Of a stretch of 64,000 nucleotides of DNA, positions 1 through 11,600 are shown one piece after another. Each line of letters begins with the position of its first letter. The first letter of the stretch is position 1. Both the position numbers and the translations under genes were made by a program. This DNA comes from JAXMAF01 sp046350555 (GTDB taxonomy: Bacteria > Planctomycetota > Phycisphaerae > Phycisphaerales > SM1A02): NCBI GenBank assembly GCA_046350555.1, contig JAXMAF010000011.1, positions 124,001 to 188,000 of the forward strand, written 5' to 3'. The notes under the pieces are model-generated. The model did not search any database. It was given only the letters and a program-made list of their open reading frames with translations, and was not told the DNA's origin.

Positions 1-1
1 T

Positions 2-2242
2 CCCGGCCAGACCGCGGACCAGAGCACGACGATCTTCGCGGTGACCATCGCCAATCCCTTCGACACGCCGCTTCCGCTGCGCGACGATCCCGCGACGCCG
101 CAGAACGAGCTGCTCACGACGCCGACGTTTGAGCTGGAGATCTTCGGCAAGCAGGTCCCCCTGAAGGATCTCTATCTCGCGAACAACCAGCTTGCGTACC
201 TGCCGTCGTGCCAGTTGCCGCCGCCGCCGTATCTCTGGAGCGGGCTCACCGACCTCCAGAAGCAGGCGTACCTGCCGCGCACGTTGACGCTCTACGCGAT
301 CGCCAGCGACTTCGGCGGCATCGCGGACTGGAAGCAGCGCTGGCTCGACTTCCTCGACCTGCCCCAGAGCGGCGGAACCGACGGCAACGTGCTGCCGACG
401 GCGATCGCCGTGGATCTCAACAACCCGGCCGTCCCCTCGCTCGCCTTCGGCATCGACAGCCGCGCCAAGTTCGACGACTTCGCCACCAATCCGATCCGCA
501 TCGTGCGCATCGAGGTCGGCGCCGACGGCGCGAAGCGCCGCATCGTCGTGGACCGGATCGATCTCGAGGAGGGCCTCGTCGCCAACGCGTTCCGCGACTC
601 CGTGCAGGAGATGAAGACCGAGGCGCCGCTGCCTCCGATCCCGCCGCCTCCGCCCGATCCGCTCGTCAACTATCCGATCAATCCCGGCTGGAACATCGAC
701 GGCGGCGGCGCCGCCGGCGTGGCCGGAACGCACTGGGTCCAGTGGCGTCGCGTCGCCCGCGCGTTCGGCTATGGACGCGCCGCCGACCGCGCCGCGCCGC
801 AGTTCATCTCCGCGGACAAGCGCATCACCAAGCCGGAGGGGTTCGGCACGCCCATCGGTGGCGCCGTCGTCGACACGTTCTTCAACAACGGCAACCTCTT
901 CCGCGCCGACTCGTCGCCCGACCTGCCGTGGTTCACGCACAAGGCGAAGTACTTCGAGTCGGCGATCGCGAACCAGTCCAACGACCTCGTCCGCAAGCCG
1001 ACCACGTTCAACCTGCGCTACGGCGAGAGCTCGTTCCTCGACCGCGACAACGACGGCAATCCGACCGGCTTCGACCTCGACGACTGGTACCCCGACACCG
1101 GCATGTACTGGAACGAGCACTCGATCCAGATGCTCCTGCGCAACCGCGACTTCGACCGGATCGGCGAGCTCTCGCAGGTGTGGCTCTGGGGACCGGAGCT
1201 CGATGTCACCAACAAGGCGATCCCGATCACGGTCGCGACGTTCTCGGAGATCGTCTCCGGCGACCATCCCGACTATCCGCCGTCGCTGATCAAGCCGACC
1301 AGCGCGCTCGTCAACCGGCTCTGGCTCGGCCCGACCGACATCGCCGGCCAAGGCAACGACGTGCTCGACAAGCGCTTCTACGACGGCGGCGCAACGCCGA
1401 CGCTCGACGCCGCGGCGCGGCTCTTCGACGCCTTCGTCTGCGACGACGGCGGCCTCTATCCGGACATCGACGGCAACGGGCTCGTCTCGGCGGCCGAGCT
1501 CGAGGCGTCGCGCTATCGCCTGGCCAACGGATACTCGGGCAAGCCGGTGCAGGGCCTGATCAACGTGAACAGCGCCACGCCGGAGGTGATGCGCGCCATG
1601 CCGCACATGTACCGGCTCGCGCACGAGGTCAACACGCCCGACGACAACCCGCGCGTCCGGCTTCCCGAGGCGATCGTGGCCTATCGCGACAAGAGCGGAC
1701 CGAAGGAGGGCGCCACGAACACGTTCGAGCCCGGTTACGGCGACCGCGGCGAAAGCGGGGGATTCGACGAGAAGATCCGCCCCGAACGAGGCATCGCGTC
1801 GATCGGCGAGATCGAGTACATGTCGCTCCAGCCAACCAGCGCGTCGCTCTCGCCGCTCGCGCGCCGCTCGTGGTCGAGCGGCTTCGCCGGCGATCAGCCC
1901 TTCCCCAACGCGGCGCAGTCCGCGCGCGTGAGCACCGACACGCTCGATCGCTACGACATCGTGAACAACGCGATGGCGCCCGACTACATCGTCGGCGACG
2001 TCGAGGAACAGCGCCTGCTCTTCACCGGCATCTCGAACCTGGTGACGACGCGCAGCGACACGTTCACGGTCTACTTCAAGGTCCGGACGTTCCGTCAGGA
2101 TCCGGTCTCGGGCCTCTGGGACGCGACCAAGCGGGAGAACATCGTCGACGAGAGCCGCTACATGATGGTCGTCGATCGCAGCGAGGTGAACCGCCCGACG
2201 GATCGGCCGAAGATCCTGCTGTTCGAGAAGCTGCAGGACTAG
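2..2242 (+). CDS. GspK-like secretion-associated protein, N-terminus missing
   Basis: The reading frame is open to the left edge, so the 5' end lies outside the window; the first possible internal start is a GTG at 41. The C-terminal half has the motif GLINVNSATPEVMRAMPHM (about residues 515-533 counted from the GTG), followed by LPEAIVAYRDKSG and IASIGEIEYM. This order (INVNSA, then a Y-R-D helix, then an S-I-G-E-I segment) is that of type II secretion minor pseudopilin GspK and other helix-hairpin-helix proteins. An EF-hand-like stretch, DIDGNGLVSAAELEASR, lies just before it. The protein is much longer than classical GspK (over 730 residues), as large planctomycete relatives often are. A role at a pseudopilus or secretion complex is inferred from the motif only. 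The gene is followed by a strong terminator at 2367-2416, so it probably ends an operon. Confidence 0.6.
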   Translation, partial: PGQTADQSTTIFAVTIANPFDTPLPLRDDPATPQNELLTTPTFELEIFGKQVPLKDLYLANNQLAYLPSCQLPPPPYLWSGLTDLQKQAYLPRTLTLYAIASDFGGIADWKQRWLDFLDLPQSGGTDGNVLPTAIAVDLNNPAVPSLAFGIDSRAKFDDFATNPIRIVRIEVGADGAKRRIVVDRIDLEEGLVANAFRDSVQEMKTEAPLPPIPPPPPDPLVNYPINPGWNIDGGGAAGVAGTHWVQWRRVARAFGYGRAADRAAPQFISADKRITKPEGFGTPIGGAVVDTFFNNGNLFRADSSPDLPWFTHKAKYFESAIANQSNDLVRKPTTFNLRYGESSFLDRDNDGNPTGFDLDDWYPDTGMYWNEHSIQMLLRNRDFDRIGELSQVWLWGPELDVTNKAIPITVATFSEIVSGDHPDYPPSLIKPTSALVNRLWLGPTDIAGQGNDVLDKRFYDGGATPTLDAAARLFDAFVCDDGGLYPDIDGNGLVSAAELEASRYRLANGYSGKPVQGLINVNSATPEVMRAMPHMYRLAHEVNTPDDNPRVRLPEAIVAYRDKSGPKEGATNTFEPGYGDRGESGGFDEKIRPERGIASIGEIEYMSLQPTSASLSPLARRSWSSGFAGDQPFPNAAQSARVSTDTLDRYDIVNNAMAPDYIVGDVEEQRLLFTGISNLVTTRSDTFTVYFKVRTFRQDPVSGLWDATKRENIVDESRYMMVVDRSEVNRPTDRPKILLFEKLQD

Positions 2243-2592
2243 TCGCCGGCCGGGCGCGGCGCGGCCTGGGGCGCCGCCTCGTGGCGCCGTCCGGCGAACC
2301 GCGCCCGTCCGACGGGCCGGACAACGAAACGAACGAGCGGATCGTCGACCGCTCCCCGCACATCCAGATCACGCCCCCGTCACGCTTATCCGCTGCGGGG
2401 GCGTGATCGTTTTTTGTCGTGGGATCCGAGGAACAACCATGGCGCGCTGGAGCGATACCCGCTATTGTCCGGCTCGCCATCCAGTCATGTCCGGGGCCGA
2501 CCACCGGAACTGACGGCGCGACGCGGTTCGGTCTGGTCCGATCAGCGCTTCCACTTCGCATGAAACGGGTCGGGAACGTGGTGCAATCGCTC
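2243..2592. other. Intergenic region holding a terminator
   Basis: About 350 bases without a convincing gene. It holds the intrinsic terminator at 2367-2416. The remaining stretch before the RRM gene has no ORF with good codon use and should contain the promoter of that gene, but I cannot pick clear -35/-10 boxes. Confidence 0.5.
2367..2416 (+). terminator. Rho-independent terminator
   Basis: A perfect 13-bp stem (GATCACGCCCCCG at 2367-2379 pairs with 2396-2408) with a 16-nt loop is followed by six T at 2410-2415. It lies 125 bases after the stop of the GspK-like gene and ends that transcript on the plus strand. Confidence 0.9.
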
Positions 2593-3057
2593 ATGAAGCT
2601 CTATGTCGGCAATCTTTCGTTCAACACCTCCGAGGACGAGCTGCGCGCTGCGTTCGAGGCCTTCGGGGCTGTTCGTTCCGCGTCGCTGGTCATGGATCGC
2701 ATGACCGGTCGCCCGCGCGGCTTCGCGTTCGTCGAGATGGACGACGACGCGCATGCCAAGGCGGCCATTGAAGGTCTCCACGGCAAGAACCTCGGCGGCC
2801 GCGATCTGACGGTCAACGAGGCTCGCCCGCCGGAGCGTGGCGGCGGCGGCAGCCGCGGCGGCTACGGTGGCGGCGGTGGTGGCGGCTACGGCGGTGGTGG
2901 TGGCGGCGGCTATGGCGGTGGTGGAGGTGGCGGCGGCCGCGGCGGCTACGGCGGCGGCGGTGGTGGCTACGGCGGTGGTGGCGGTCGCGGTGGTTCGCGT
3001 GGCGGCGGCGGCCGCGGCGGAGATCGCCGTGGCGGCGGCAAGCGCGAGAGCTGGTAG
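2593..3057 (+). CDS. RRM-domain glycine-rich RNA-binding protein
   Basis: This 154-residue protein starts with a single RNA recognition motif (residues 1-78). RNP2 is LYVGNL near the start and RNP1 is RGFAFVEM around residue 40, each with the aromatic residues that stack on RNA. The rest (about residues 80-154) is almost pure glycine with interspersed Tyr and Arg (repeated YGGGGGG and RGG), ending in a basic tail. This is the layout of bacterial and cyanobacterial cold-induced Rbp proteins, which bind single-stranded RNA and act as RNA chaperones. The ATG at 2593 is chosen because it begins exactly at the RRM; in-frame codons further upstream (GTG 2581, ATG 2560) add only unrelated residues. 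The gene stands alone between a terminator and a convergent gene. Confidence 0.88.
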   Translation: MKLYVGNLSFNTSEDELRAAFEAFGAVRSASLVMDRMTGRPRGFAFVEMDDDAHAKAAIEGLHGKNLGGRDLTVNEARPPERGGGGSRGGYGGGGGGGYGGGGGGGYGGGGGGGGRGGYGGGGGGYGGGGGRGGSRGGGGRGGDRRGGGKRESW

Positions 3058-3345
3058 GAATTGGCGGCCATGCGGCGTCGCGGCAAGCGGTGGGGTTGAC
3101 GGCTCGGCGCGATGATGCGCACGCCCATACCCGACCTGCCAAGTCCCGCAATACCAGCATCCCGCGATACCAGCATCCGGCGATATCAGGCCCCGCAATC
3201 ACGATCCCGGTCGAACAGCAACCCATGCTGCCCGACCGGGTCTTTCGCTGCGCGCCTGGTCGAGGTGCGATGGACTGCGGTTCGAGTTGTTGCGTGGGCG
3301 CCGCATCGACGCGATGCCCGAGCGCCGCCACTCACCGCCTGTGCT

Positions 3346-5291
3346 TCACCCTCCGCCGCACGGCCCCCAACTGCTCAGAAGGAGGCCGAGGTCGCTGCCA
3401 TCGATGATCCCGTCGCAGTTGAAGTCGATCTCGGGATCGTTGCCGCCAATGACACTCAGAAGATCGCCGAGGTCCGCGCCGTTGACCAGCCCGTCGTCGT
3501 TGAAGTCGCCCGGGCAGCAGATGGCGTACGCCTCGTTGGCGCAGCCGGCGTCCCACGCGACCGTGCAGCACGCCGCGTCCACCTGGCAGACGAGGTCGCA
3601 GCACTTCGCGTTGTTGCAGCCGGTCGACCCGTGCGGACCGAAGCAGCACCCGACGCCGGGACAGGGAGGCGGAGGGGGAACGCACTCGCACGCCGGGATC
3701 CGCTCGGCGGCGTTCACGCACGGCTGGTCCCACTGCGCGGAGCAGCAGAGCGCATCGATCGCACAGACCGCGTCGCAGCACGTCGCGTCGTCGCAGAAGG
3801 GATTCGCATGGACCGCGCAGCAGTCGCCGCTGCCGGCATCGCCGCAGGCGGGCGGCGGCACGCAGCCACATGCGGGCACGCCAGAGGCGGTGGTCACGCA
3901 CGCGCGTCCCATTGCGACTGGCAGCAGAAGGGATCGACGGCGCAGGCCGCGTCGCAGCACGTGGCGTCGTCGCAGAAGGGATTCGCGTGGACGGCGCAGC
4001 AGTCGCCGGTACCGGCGTCGCCGCACGCCGGCGGCAGGACGCAGCCGCATGGCGGGAGCGTGAAGGCGAGATCGGCGCACGACGCGTCCCAGCCGACGTC
4101 GCAGCAGGTGACATCGATGGCGCAGACGGCCGAGCAGCAGTCCAACTGATCGCATCCGGTGCCGACGTGCGCCGAGCAACAGTCGCCCGACGCGGCGTTT
4201 CCGCAGCCGGCGCAGGTGGCCAGCGCCTCGTTGGCGCAGGCGGCATCCCATCCACTCTGGCAGCAATGCGGATCGATGCCGCAGACGAGCGTGCAGCACG
4301 CCGCGTTGTCGCAGCCGGTATTCGCATGGGCGGCATAGCACGAACCCGCCGCGGGGCATGGCAGCGGCGGCTCGCATCCGCACGCGGGCAGGTCGATGGC
4401 CTCGGCGACGCAACCGCGATCCCACTGCGATTCGCAGCAGAAGGTGTCGATCGAACAGACCGCCGCGCAGCACGCGCCGTCGGCGCATCCGGTCGTGGCG
4501 TGCGCCGTGCAGCAGTCGCCTGCGGCCGGTTCACCGCATCCACCACAGCTCGCGAACGCCGCCGCGACGCAGTCGGCGTCCCACTGCGTCTGGCAACACG
4601 AGGCATCGCCGTCGCAGACGATCGTGCAACATGCGGCGTCGTCGCATCCAGCGGATCCATGCGCGATGAAGCACGACCCGGTCGACGGACACGGCATCGC
4701 CTCGCCCCCGGTGATCTCGAGCGTCCAGCCGGCGAACGAACCGATGTCGCCCGCGGCGTCGTCGGTGATGGTGAGCCGCCACGTTCCCGCCGCGTTCGTT
4801 CCGCCGAAGACGCCCAGCATCGAGATCGGAAAGCCGGTCCCGGCCGCGGTCGCGAAGTAGTCGTCCGGAGGGATCACGTAGCTCGTGCCGCCCGCGGCCG
4901 CGGCCGTCCAGATGTTCAGCGTGAACGGATCGGCGAATCGGTAGACGCCGCCGTAGTTGCTGCTGTCGCCGAAGGTGTTCGGCGGAGGGTTGAGCGGCAG
5001 CCCGATCCGGGTCACGAGCGCCAGCGTGGCGCCGGTGTCGAGGTGGGTCAGCGTGATCGTGATGTCGCCGCACCAGGTATGCACCAGATCATCCACCGTG
5101 ACCTGGATCGCCTGCACGCTGATGGCATCGGGCACCACGACATCGGAGGTGACGACCCCCGGTGGGCCGCTCAGGCTCGCGGCATCGGGGATGGGACCGC
5201 CCGGTCCCGAGAATGTCGCCCCCGGCGCAGATCGGTGGACGAGTCCGAGGACGAGCACGGCTCCGACGAACACGAGCGGGCGGCAATGCAT
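3346..5291 (-). CDS. Secreted P-like beta-sandwich protein with seven Cys-rich repeats and dockerin-like end (paralogue A; one frameshift)
   Basis: The start at 5291 gives a signal peptide (MHCRPLVFVGAVLVLGLV, cleaved near APGA) and has a good GGAGA ribosome site. Residues about 30-190 form a beta-sandwich resembling the proprotein-convertase P domain (GPGGPIPD, TWCGDITITLTH, GTWRLTITD, WTLEI). Seven tandem units of about 45-55 residues follow, each with the pattern CC-VC-D-CC-WD-C-A-C-GC. The protein ends in two dockerin-like motifs (DFNDDGLVNGADLG and DFNCDGIIDGSDLG) and SWGPCGGG. The reading frame breaks near 3905: a single base is missing in the WD-R-A-C-V segment of repeat 5, and restoring it rejoins 3894-5408 with the downstream frame. 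Exported, disulfide-rich and probably calcium-binding; the function is unknown. It is the first of three neighbouring paralogues that share the sandwich. Confidence 0.8.
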
Positions 5292-5612
5292 GGGGAAGGT
5301 CTCCAGCGAGAACCGGACAGGGAGCAGACGTTCCAGTCGATGCTCGCGCATCCGTCCGACGCAGTCCCGCCTCGAACAACGATTGCGGTCCATTGCGGCC
5401 GAACGCATTCAGGTCGACTGGACTCCGTGAAGGTTGGGTGAGCGGGCGTCGGGTGGCGACCCGCCCGACGCAACGCGCTTGTAGCCGACGGCCGACGAAG
5501 TCACAAGAGGGGGAAGGGTCAAGCCAAGCCGATGAACGGCGTCCGATGCTCTTCAGGGCCAGACAACGGGTCGCTCGGGCACCGAGCAAGCCGTTATCGG
5601 GCCGGATGATGA
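5292..5612. other. Intergenic region between paralogues A and B
   Basis: About 320 bases between the start of paralogue A and the last in-frame stop of paralogue B. It must hold the promoter of A (minus strand). No gene is supported here. Confidence 0.4.
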
Positions 5613-8600
5613 TCATCTCGATCGACGTCCGCCTGCGCGGCGATCGATCCTCCACGGCCGCCGACTCCCCGCCGCCCGGCTCCCGATCCGGGAGCGGACG
5701 GCGGGGAGCCGTGCCCTCGTCACGTCCCCGCACGGACCCCACTTGCTGAGGAGCAGACCGAGGTCGCTGCCATCGATCACTCCGTCGCAGTTGAAGTCGC
5801 CGGCGAGGTCGGACCACCAAACAGCCCGAGGAAGAAGAGGCCGAGGTCGCCGCCGTCGATCACTCCATCGTGATTGAGGTCGGTGGGGCAGCAGACCTGG
5901 CTCGCCAGCGAGGCGCACGTGGCATCCCACGCGGTTGCGCAGCAGAAGCCATCCACCGCGCACACCGCATCGCAGCACGACTGAATCGCACAACCGACTC
6001 CGCCGTGGGCCGCGAAGCAACAACCGCTTCCGGGGCACGCCGGCGGCGCGCATCCGCAGGCGGGAAGGACCGCCGCGACCTGCGCGCACGATGCATCCCA
6101 CTGGACGGTGCAGCAGAGCCGGTCGAGATCGCACACCGCGGCGCAGCACGCCGCCTGATCGCAGAACGGCCCGTCGTGCTCGGAGCAGCAACTGCCGTTG
6201 GCGGCGTCGCCGCACGACGGCGGCGCTGCAACCGCGGAGCGGAAGCGACGCCGCCTCCTCGACGCACAGCGCATCAATGCGCGGTGCAGCAGGTCAGTCG
6301 ATGTCGCAAACGGCAGCCCGCGCCCTCGGCGCTCACGCAGAACGGACCATCGTGAATGGCGCGCTTGATCGCCGGCGCTTGCTCGCGCTGCAACCGCAGT
6401 CGCCGGCGTCGATCGATGCCGGATCGTTCGGGCAGCCGTCGTTGCAGTCCGGGCGTTCCGTCGCCATCGCGCTGTCGCGGTCGGCGACGCCACGCTCTGA
6501 GCACCCGGGAGACCTTCGCGGGATCGGTCGGACATCCGTCGTCGCAGTCGAGCGTTCCGTCGCCATCGCTGTCGCGATCAGCGACGCACGGCACCACCAG
6601 GCACCCACATCGATCTTCGCCGGATCGTTCGGACACCCGTCGTTGCAGTCGGTTGTCCCGTCGCCATCGCGCTGTCGATGTCGAGAACGCCTGGCCCGCA
6701 CGTTCCCGGCGCATCTTGTCGGGATCGTTCCGGACATCCGTCTTTGCAGTGGGGCGTTCCATCGCGGTCGCTGTCGGTGTCGGGAACGCCACAGCCGCAC
6801 GTTCACGGCTCGATCTTCTTCGGATCGTTCGGGCAGCCGTCGTTGCAGTTGGGAACGCCATCCCCATCCGTGTCCGTGTCGGCGACGCCACTGACCACCT
6901 GCCTTGGCGCGTCTTGTTAAGGATCGTTGGGGACAGCCGTCGTTGCGGTCAGCGTTCGTCGCCGTCCGTATCGGTGTCCGGGCACGCCACAACCACAGGT
7001 TCCGGGCTCGACCTTGTTCGGATCCTTCGGGCAGTTGTCCTCGCGGATTGGGAACGCCGTCGCCATCGCTGTCTACATCGGCGGCACGGCCATGGGTCCC
7101 CGGCGCGATCTTGTTGGGATCGTTCGGACAGCGTCGTTGCGGTCGAGGTTCATCACGGTCGCTGTCGATGTCCAGGAACGCCGCGACCACGTTTCCCGTC
7201 GATCTTGCTGGATCAGTTCGGACAGCCGTCGTTGCGGTCGATTTCGTCGCGGTCGCTGTCGGTGTCCGGCGCGCCACAGCCGCACGTTCCCAGTTCGATC
7301 TTCTTCGGATCGTGTGGGCAGCCATCGTTGCAGTCCGGCTTTCCGTCGCCGTCCGTGTCGGTGTCCGGGCATACCAGCCACAGGTTCCGGGCTCGACCTT
7401 GTTCGGATCCTTCGGGCAGTTGTCACCGCCAGTTGGGAACGCCATCGCCATCGCTGTCGACATCGGCGACGCCGCAGCCGCAGGCCCCGGCGCAATCTTG
7501 TCGGGATCGTTCGGACAGCTGTCGTTGCAGTCGGAGTTCCGTCACGGTCAGTGTCCATGTCGGCAACGCTCCCTGGCCGCAAGGTGCCGGCGATCTTGTT
7601 GGGATCGTTCGGACAGCCGTCGTTGCGGTCGGGAGTTCCGTCGCGGTCGCTGTCCGTGTCGGCTACGCCACGGCCGCACGTGCGGAGCACCACGATCTTG
7701 TTGGGATCGTTCGGGCAGCCATCGTTGCAGTCGGGAGTTCCGTCGCGGTCGCTGTCGGTGTCGGTCACGCCACAGCCGCACGTGCCGAGGCCGCGATCTT
7801 GTTGGGATCGTTCGGACAGCCGTCGTTGCAATCGGGAGTTCCATCGCGGTCGCTGTCGATCGGGAACGCCACAGCCGCACGTTCCCGGCTCGATCTTCTT
7901 CGGATCGTTGGAGCGGCCGTCACTGCGGTCGGGAGTTCCGTCACGGTCGCTGTCGGTGTCGACTGCCCGCCACAGCCGCACGTGCCGGGCACGTCTTGTT
8001 GGGATCGTTCGGACAGCCGTCGTTGCGGTCCAGGGAATTCCGTCGCGGTCGCTGTCGGTGTCCGGCACCTGGCGCACGTTCCCGGTTCGATCTTCTTCGG
8101 ATCAGTGGGCAGCCATCGTTGCAGTCCCGGCTTTCGTCGCCGTCGATGTCCGGTGTCGAGCACGCCGCAGCCACAGGTTCCGGGCTCGACCTTGTTCGGA
8201 TCCTTCGGGCAGTTGTCCTCGCAGTTGGGAACGCCGTATCGCTGTCGACATCGGCGACACCACGTCCCCGTCCCCGGCGCGATCTTGTTGGGATCGTTCG
8301 GACAGCCGTCGTTGCAGTCGGAGTTCCATCGCGGTCGCTGTCGATGTCGGGCGCCACAGCCGCGTTGCGGCTCGATCTTCTCGGATCGTTCGGGCAGCCG
8401 TCATTGCAGTCGGAGTTCCATCACGGTCGCTGTCGGTGTCGGCTACGCCGCAGCCGCACGTGCAGGCGCGATCTTCTTGGGATCGTTCGGGCAGCCGTCA
8501 TTGCAGTCGGGAGTTCCGTCGCGGTCGCTGTCGGTGTCCGGCACGCCCTGGCTGCGTTCCGGCTCGATCTTTCTTCGGATCGTTCGGACAGCCGTCGTTG

Positions 8601-11600
8601 CGGTCAGGAGTTCCATCGCGGTCGCTGTCGGCGTCGCGGAACGCCGCAGCCGCATGTTCCCGGCTCGATCTTCTTCCGGATCGTGTAGACGTATCGATGC
8701 AGTCCGGCGTTCCGTCGCCGTCCGTGTCGGTGTCGGGCGCGCCGCGAGCGCGTTCGGCTCGATCTTCGTCGGATCGTTCGGACAGCCGTCATGCAGTCGA
8801 GGAGTTCCATCGCGGTCGCTGTCCGTGTCGGCTACGCCGCAGCCGCGTGCGGGCGATCTTGTTGGGATCGTTCGGGCAGCCATCGTTGCCGTTCGATTTC
8901 CGTCGCGGTCGCTGTCGGTGTCCGGCACGCCGCAACCGCACATGCCAGGCGCGCGATCTTGTTGGGATCGTTCGAGGGACCGTCGTTGCAGTCGGGAGTT
9001 CCATCGCCGGTCGCTGTCGATGTCGGGAACGCCCGCAGCCGCACGTGCCGGGCGCGATCTTGTTGGGATCGTTGGGCAGCCGTCGTACGGTCAGGGTTCC
9101 GTCACGGTCGCTGTCGGTGTCGGCGACGCCGCAGCGCAGTTCTGGCTCGACCTTGTTCAGGATCCTTCAGACGGCTGTCCTCGCAGTTGGGCACGCCGTC
9201 GCCATCGCTGTCGACATCGGCGACGCCGCGGCCGCAGGCCCCGGCTTGCGATCTTGCATTGCGGGATCGTTCGGACAGCCGTCGTTGCAGTCGGGCGTTC
9301 CGTCACGGTCGCTGTCGGCGTCGGGAACGCCACAGCCGCCACGTGCAGGGCCGTCTTGTTGGGATCGGTCGGACAGCCCGTCGTTGATCAGGAGTTCCGT
9401 CGGTCGCTGTCGGCGTCCAGAACGCCCGCAGCCACGCGTTCGGCTCGATCTTCTTCGGATCGTTCGGGCAGCCGTCACCACGGTCGGGAGTTCCGTCACG
9501 GTCGCTGTCGGTGTCGGCCGCCGCGGCCGCGTGCAGGCCGCGATCTTGTTGGGATCGTTCGGGCAGCCATCGTTGCAGTCGGGAGTTCCGTCACGGTCGC
9601 TGTCGGTGTCCGGCACGCCACAGCCGCACGTTCCCGGCTCGATCTTGTTGGGATCGTTCGGACAGCCGTCGTTGCGGTCGGAATTCCGTCGCGGTCGCTG
9701 TCGGTGTCCGGCACGCCACAGCCGCACGTTCCCGGTTCGATCTTCTTCGGATCGTGTGGGCAGCCATCGTTGCAGTCCGGCTTTCCGTCGCCGTCCGTGT
9801 CGGTGTCGGGCACGCCGCAGCCACAGGTTCCGGGCTCGACCTTGTTCGGATCCTTCGGGCAATTGTCCTCGCAGTTGGGAACGCCGTCGCCATCGCTGTC
9901 GACATCGGCGACGCCGCAGCCGCAGGCCCCAGGCGCAATCTTGTCGGGATCGTTCGGACAGCCATCGTTGCAGTCGGGAGTTCCGTCGCGGTCGCTGTCA
10001 GTGTCGGTCACGCCACAGCCGCACGTGCCAGGCGCGATCTTGTTGGGATCGTTCGGACAGCCGTCGTTGCAGTCGGGAGTTCCGTCACGGTCGCTGTCGG
10101 CGTCGGGAACGCCGCAGCCGCACGTTCCCGGCTCGATCTTCTTCGGATCGTTCGGGCAGCCGTCACTGCAGTCGGGAGTTCCGTCACGGTCGCTGTCGGT
10201 GTCGGCTACGCCGCGGCCGCACGTGCGGGCGATCTTGTTGGGATCGTTCGGACAGCCGTCGTTGCGGTCGAGGCGTTCCGTCACGGTCGCTGTCCGTGTA
10301 GAACGCCACAGCCGCACGTTCCCGGCTCGATCTTCTTCGGGTCGTGTGGGCAGCCGTCATTGCGGTCAGGAGTTCCGTCGCAGTCGCTGTCGGTGTCCGC
10401 CAGCTACGCCGCAACCGCACGTGCCAAGCGCGGGCATCTTGACCGGATCGTTCGAGCAGCCATCGTTGCAGTCGGGAGTTCCGTCACGGTCGCTGTCGGT
10501 GTCCGGCACGCCACGGCGCACGTGCGGGGCGCGATCTTGTTGGGATCGTTCGGACAGCCGTCGTTGCGGTCGGGAGTTCCGTCACGGTCGCTGTCGGCGT
10601 CGGGAACGCCGCAGCCGCACGTTCCCGGCTCGATCTTCTTCGGATCGTTCGGGCAGCCGTCACTGCAGTCGGGAGTTCCGTCACGGTCGCTGTCGGTGTC
10701 GGCGCCACAGCCGCACGTGCCAGGCAACGCGTCTTGTTGGGATCGTTCAGGCGGCTTCATCGTTGCAGTCGGGAGTTCCATCGCGGTCGCTGTCAGTGTC
10801 GAGAACGCCACAGCCGCACGTGCGAGCGCGATCTTGTTGGGATCGTTTGGGCAGCCGTCATTGCAGTCGGGAGTTCCGTCACGGTCGCTGTCGGTGTCGG
10901 CGACGCCGCAGCCACAGGTTCTGGCTCGACCTTGTTCGGATCCTTCAGGGCAGTTGTCCTCGCAGTTGGGCACGCCGTCGCCATCGCTGTCGACATCGGC
11001 GACGCCGCAGCCGCAGGCCCCAGGCGCAATCTTGTTGGGATCGTTCGGGCAGCCGTCATTGCAGTCGGGAGTTCCATCGCGGTCGCTGTCGGTGTCGGGA
11101 ACGCCGCAGCCACACATGCCAGGCGCGATCTTGTTGGGATCGTTGGGGCAGCCATCGCTGAGATCGGGTGTGCCGTCGCCGTCGGTGTCCAAGTCGAAGG
11201 GAACGCCCGCGATCTCCAAGGTCCATCCGGTGAACGAACCCTTGTCCCCGGCGACGGCGTCGCTGATCGTCAATCGCCACGTTCCGGCGGAGTCCGTTCC
11301 GCCAAAGACGCCGAGGATGCTCACCGGATACCCGGTCACCGGTGCAGTCGCGACATAGCCGCCGGGTGGGATGATGTAGGTCGTTCCACCGGCCGCCGCC
11401 GCGGTCCAGATGTTTGCCGTGAACGTGTCGGCGAACCCGTAGTTGCCGTTGTAGTTGCTGCTGTCCCCGAAATCGATCGGTCCGGGATTGGCTGGAAGCC
11501 CGATGCGGCTCACCAGCGTGCAGGTTGCGCCGGTGTTCACATGGGTCAGTGTGATGATCACGTCGCCGCACCAGGTGTGCACGAGTCCGTTGACGGTGAC

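Noticed and set aside
5663..5713. Intrinsic terminator for paralogue B
   Set aside because: The hairpin is strong but has no T tract on the minus strand; reported only as an inverted repeat.
6356..11161. Very long open frame on the plus strand over the repeat tract
   Set aside because: It is the reverse reading of the 99-bp repeats; it gives R/S-rich sequence without any domain, and the minus strand carries the real motifs.
6360..11190. Possible CRISPR array because of regular repeats
   Set aside because: The repeats abut with no unique spacers, have a 99-bp period and encode protein.
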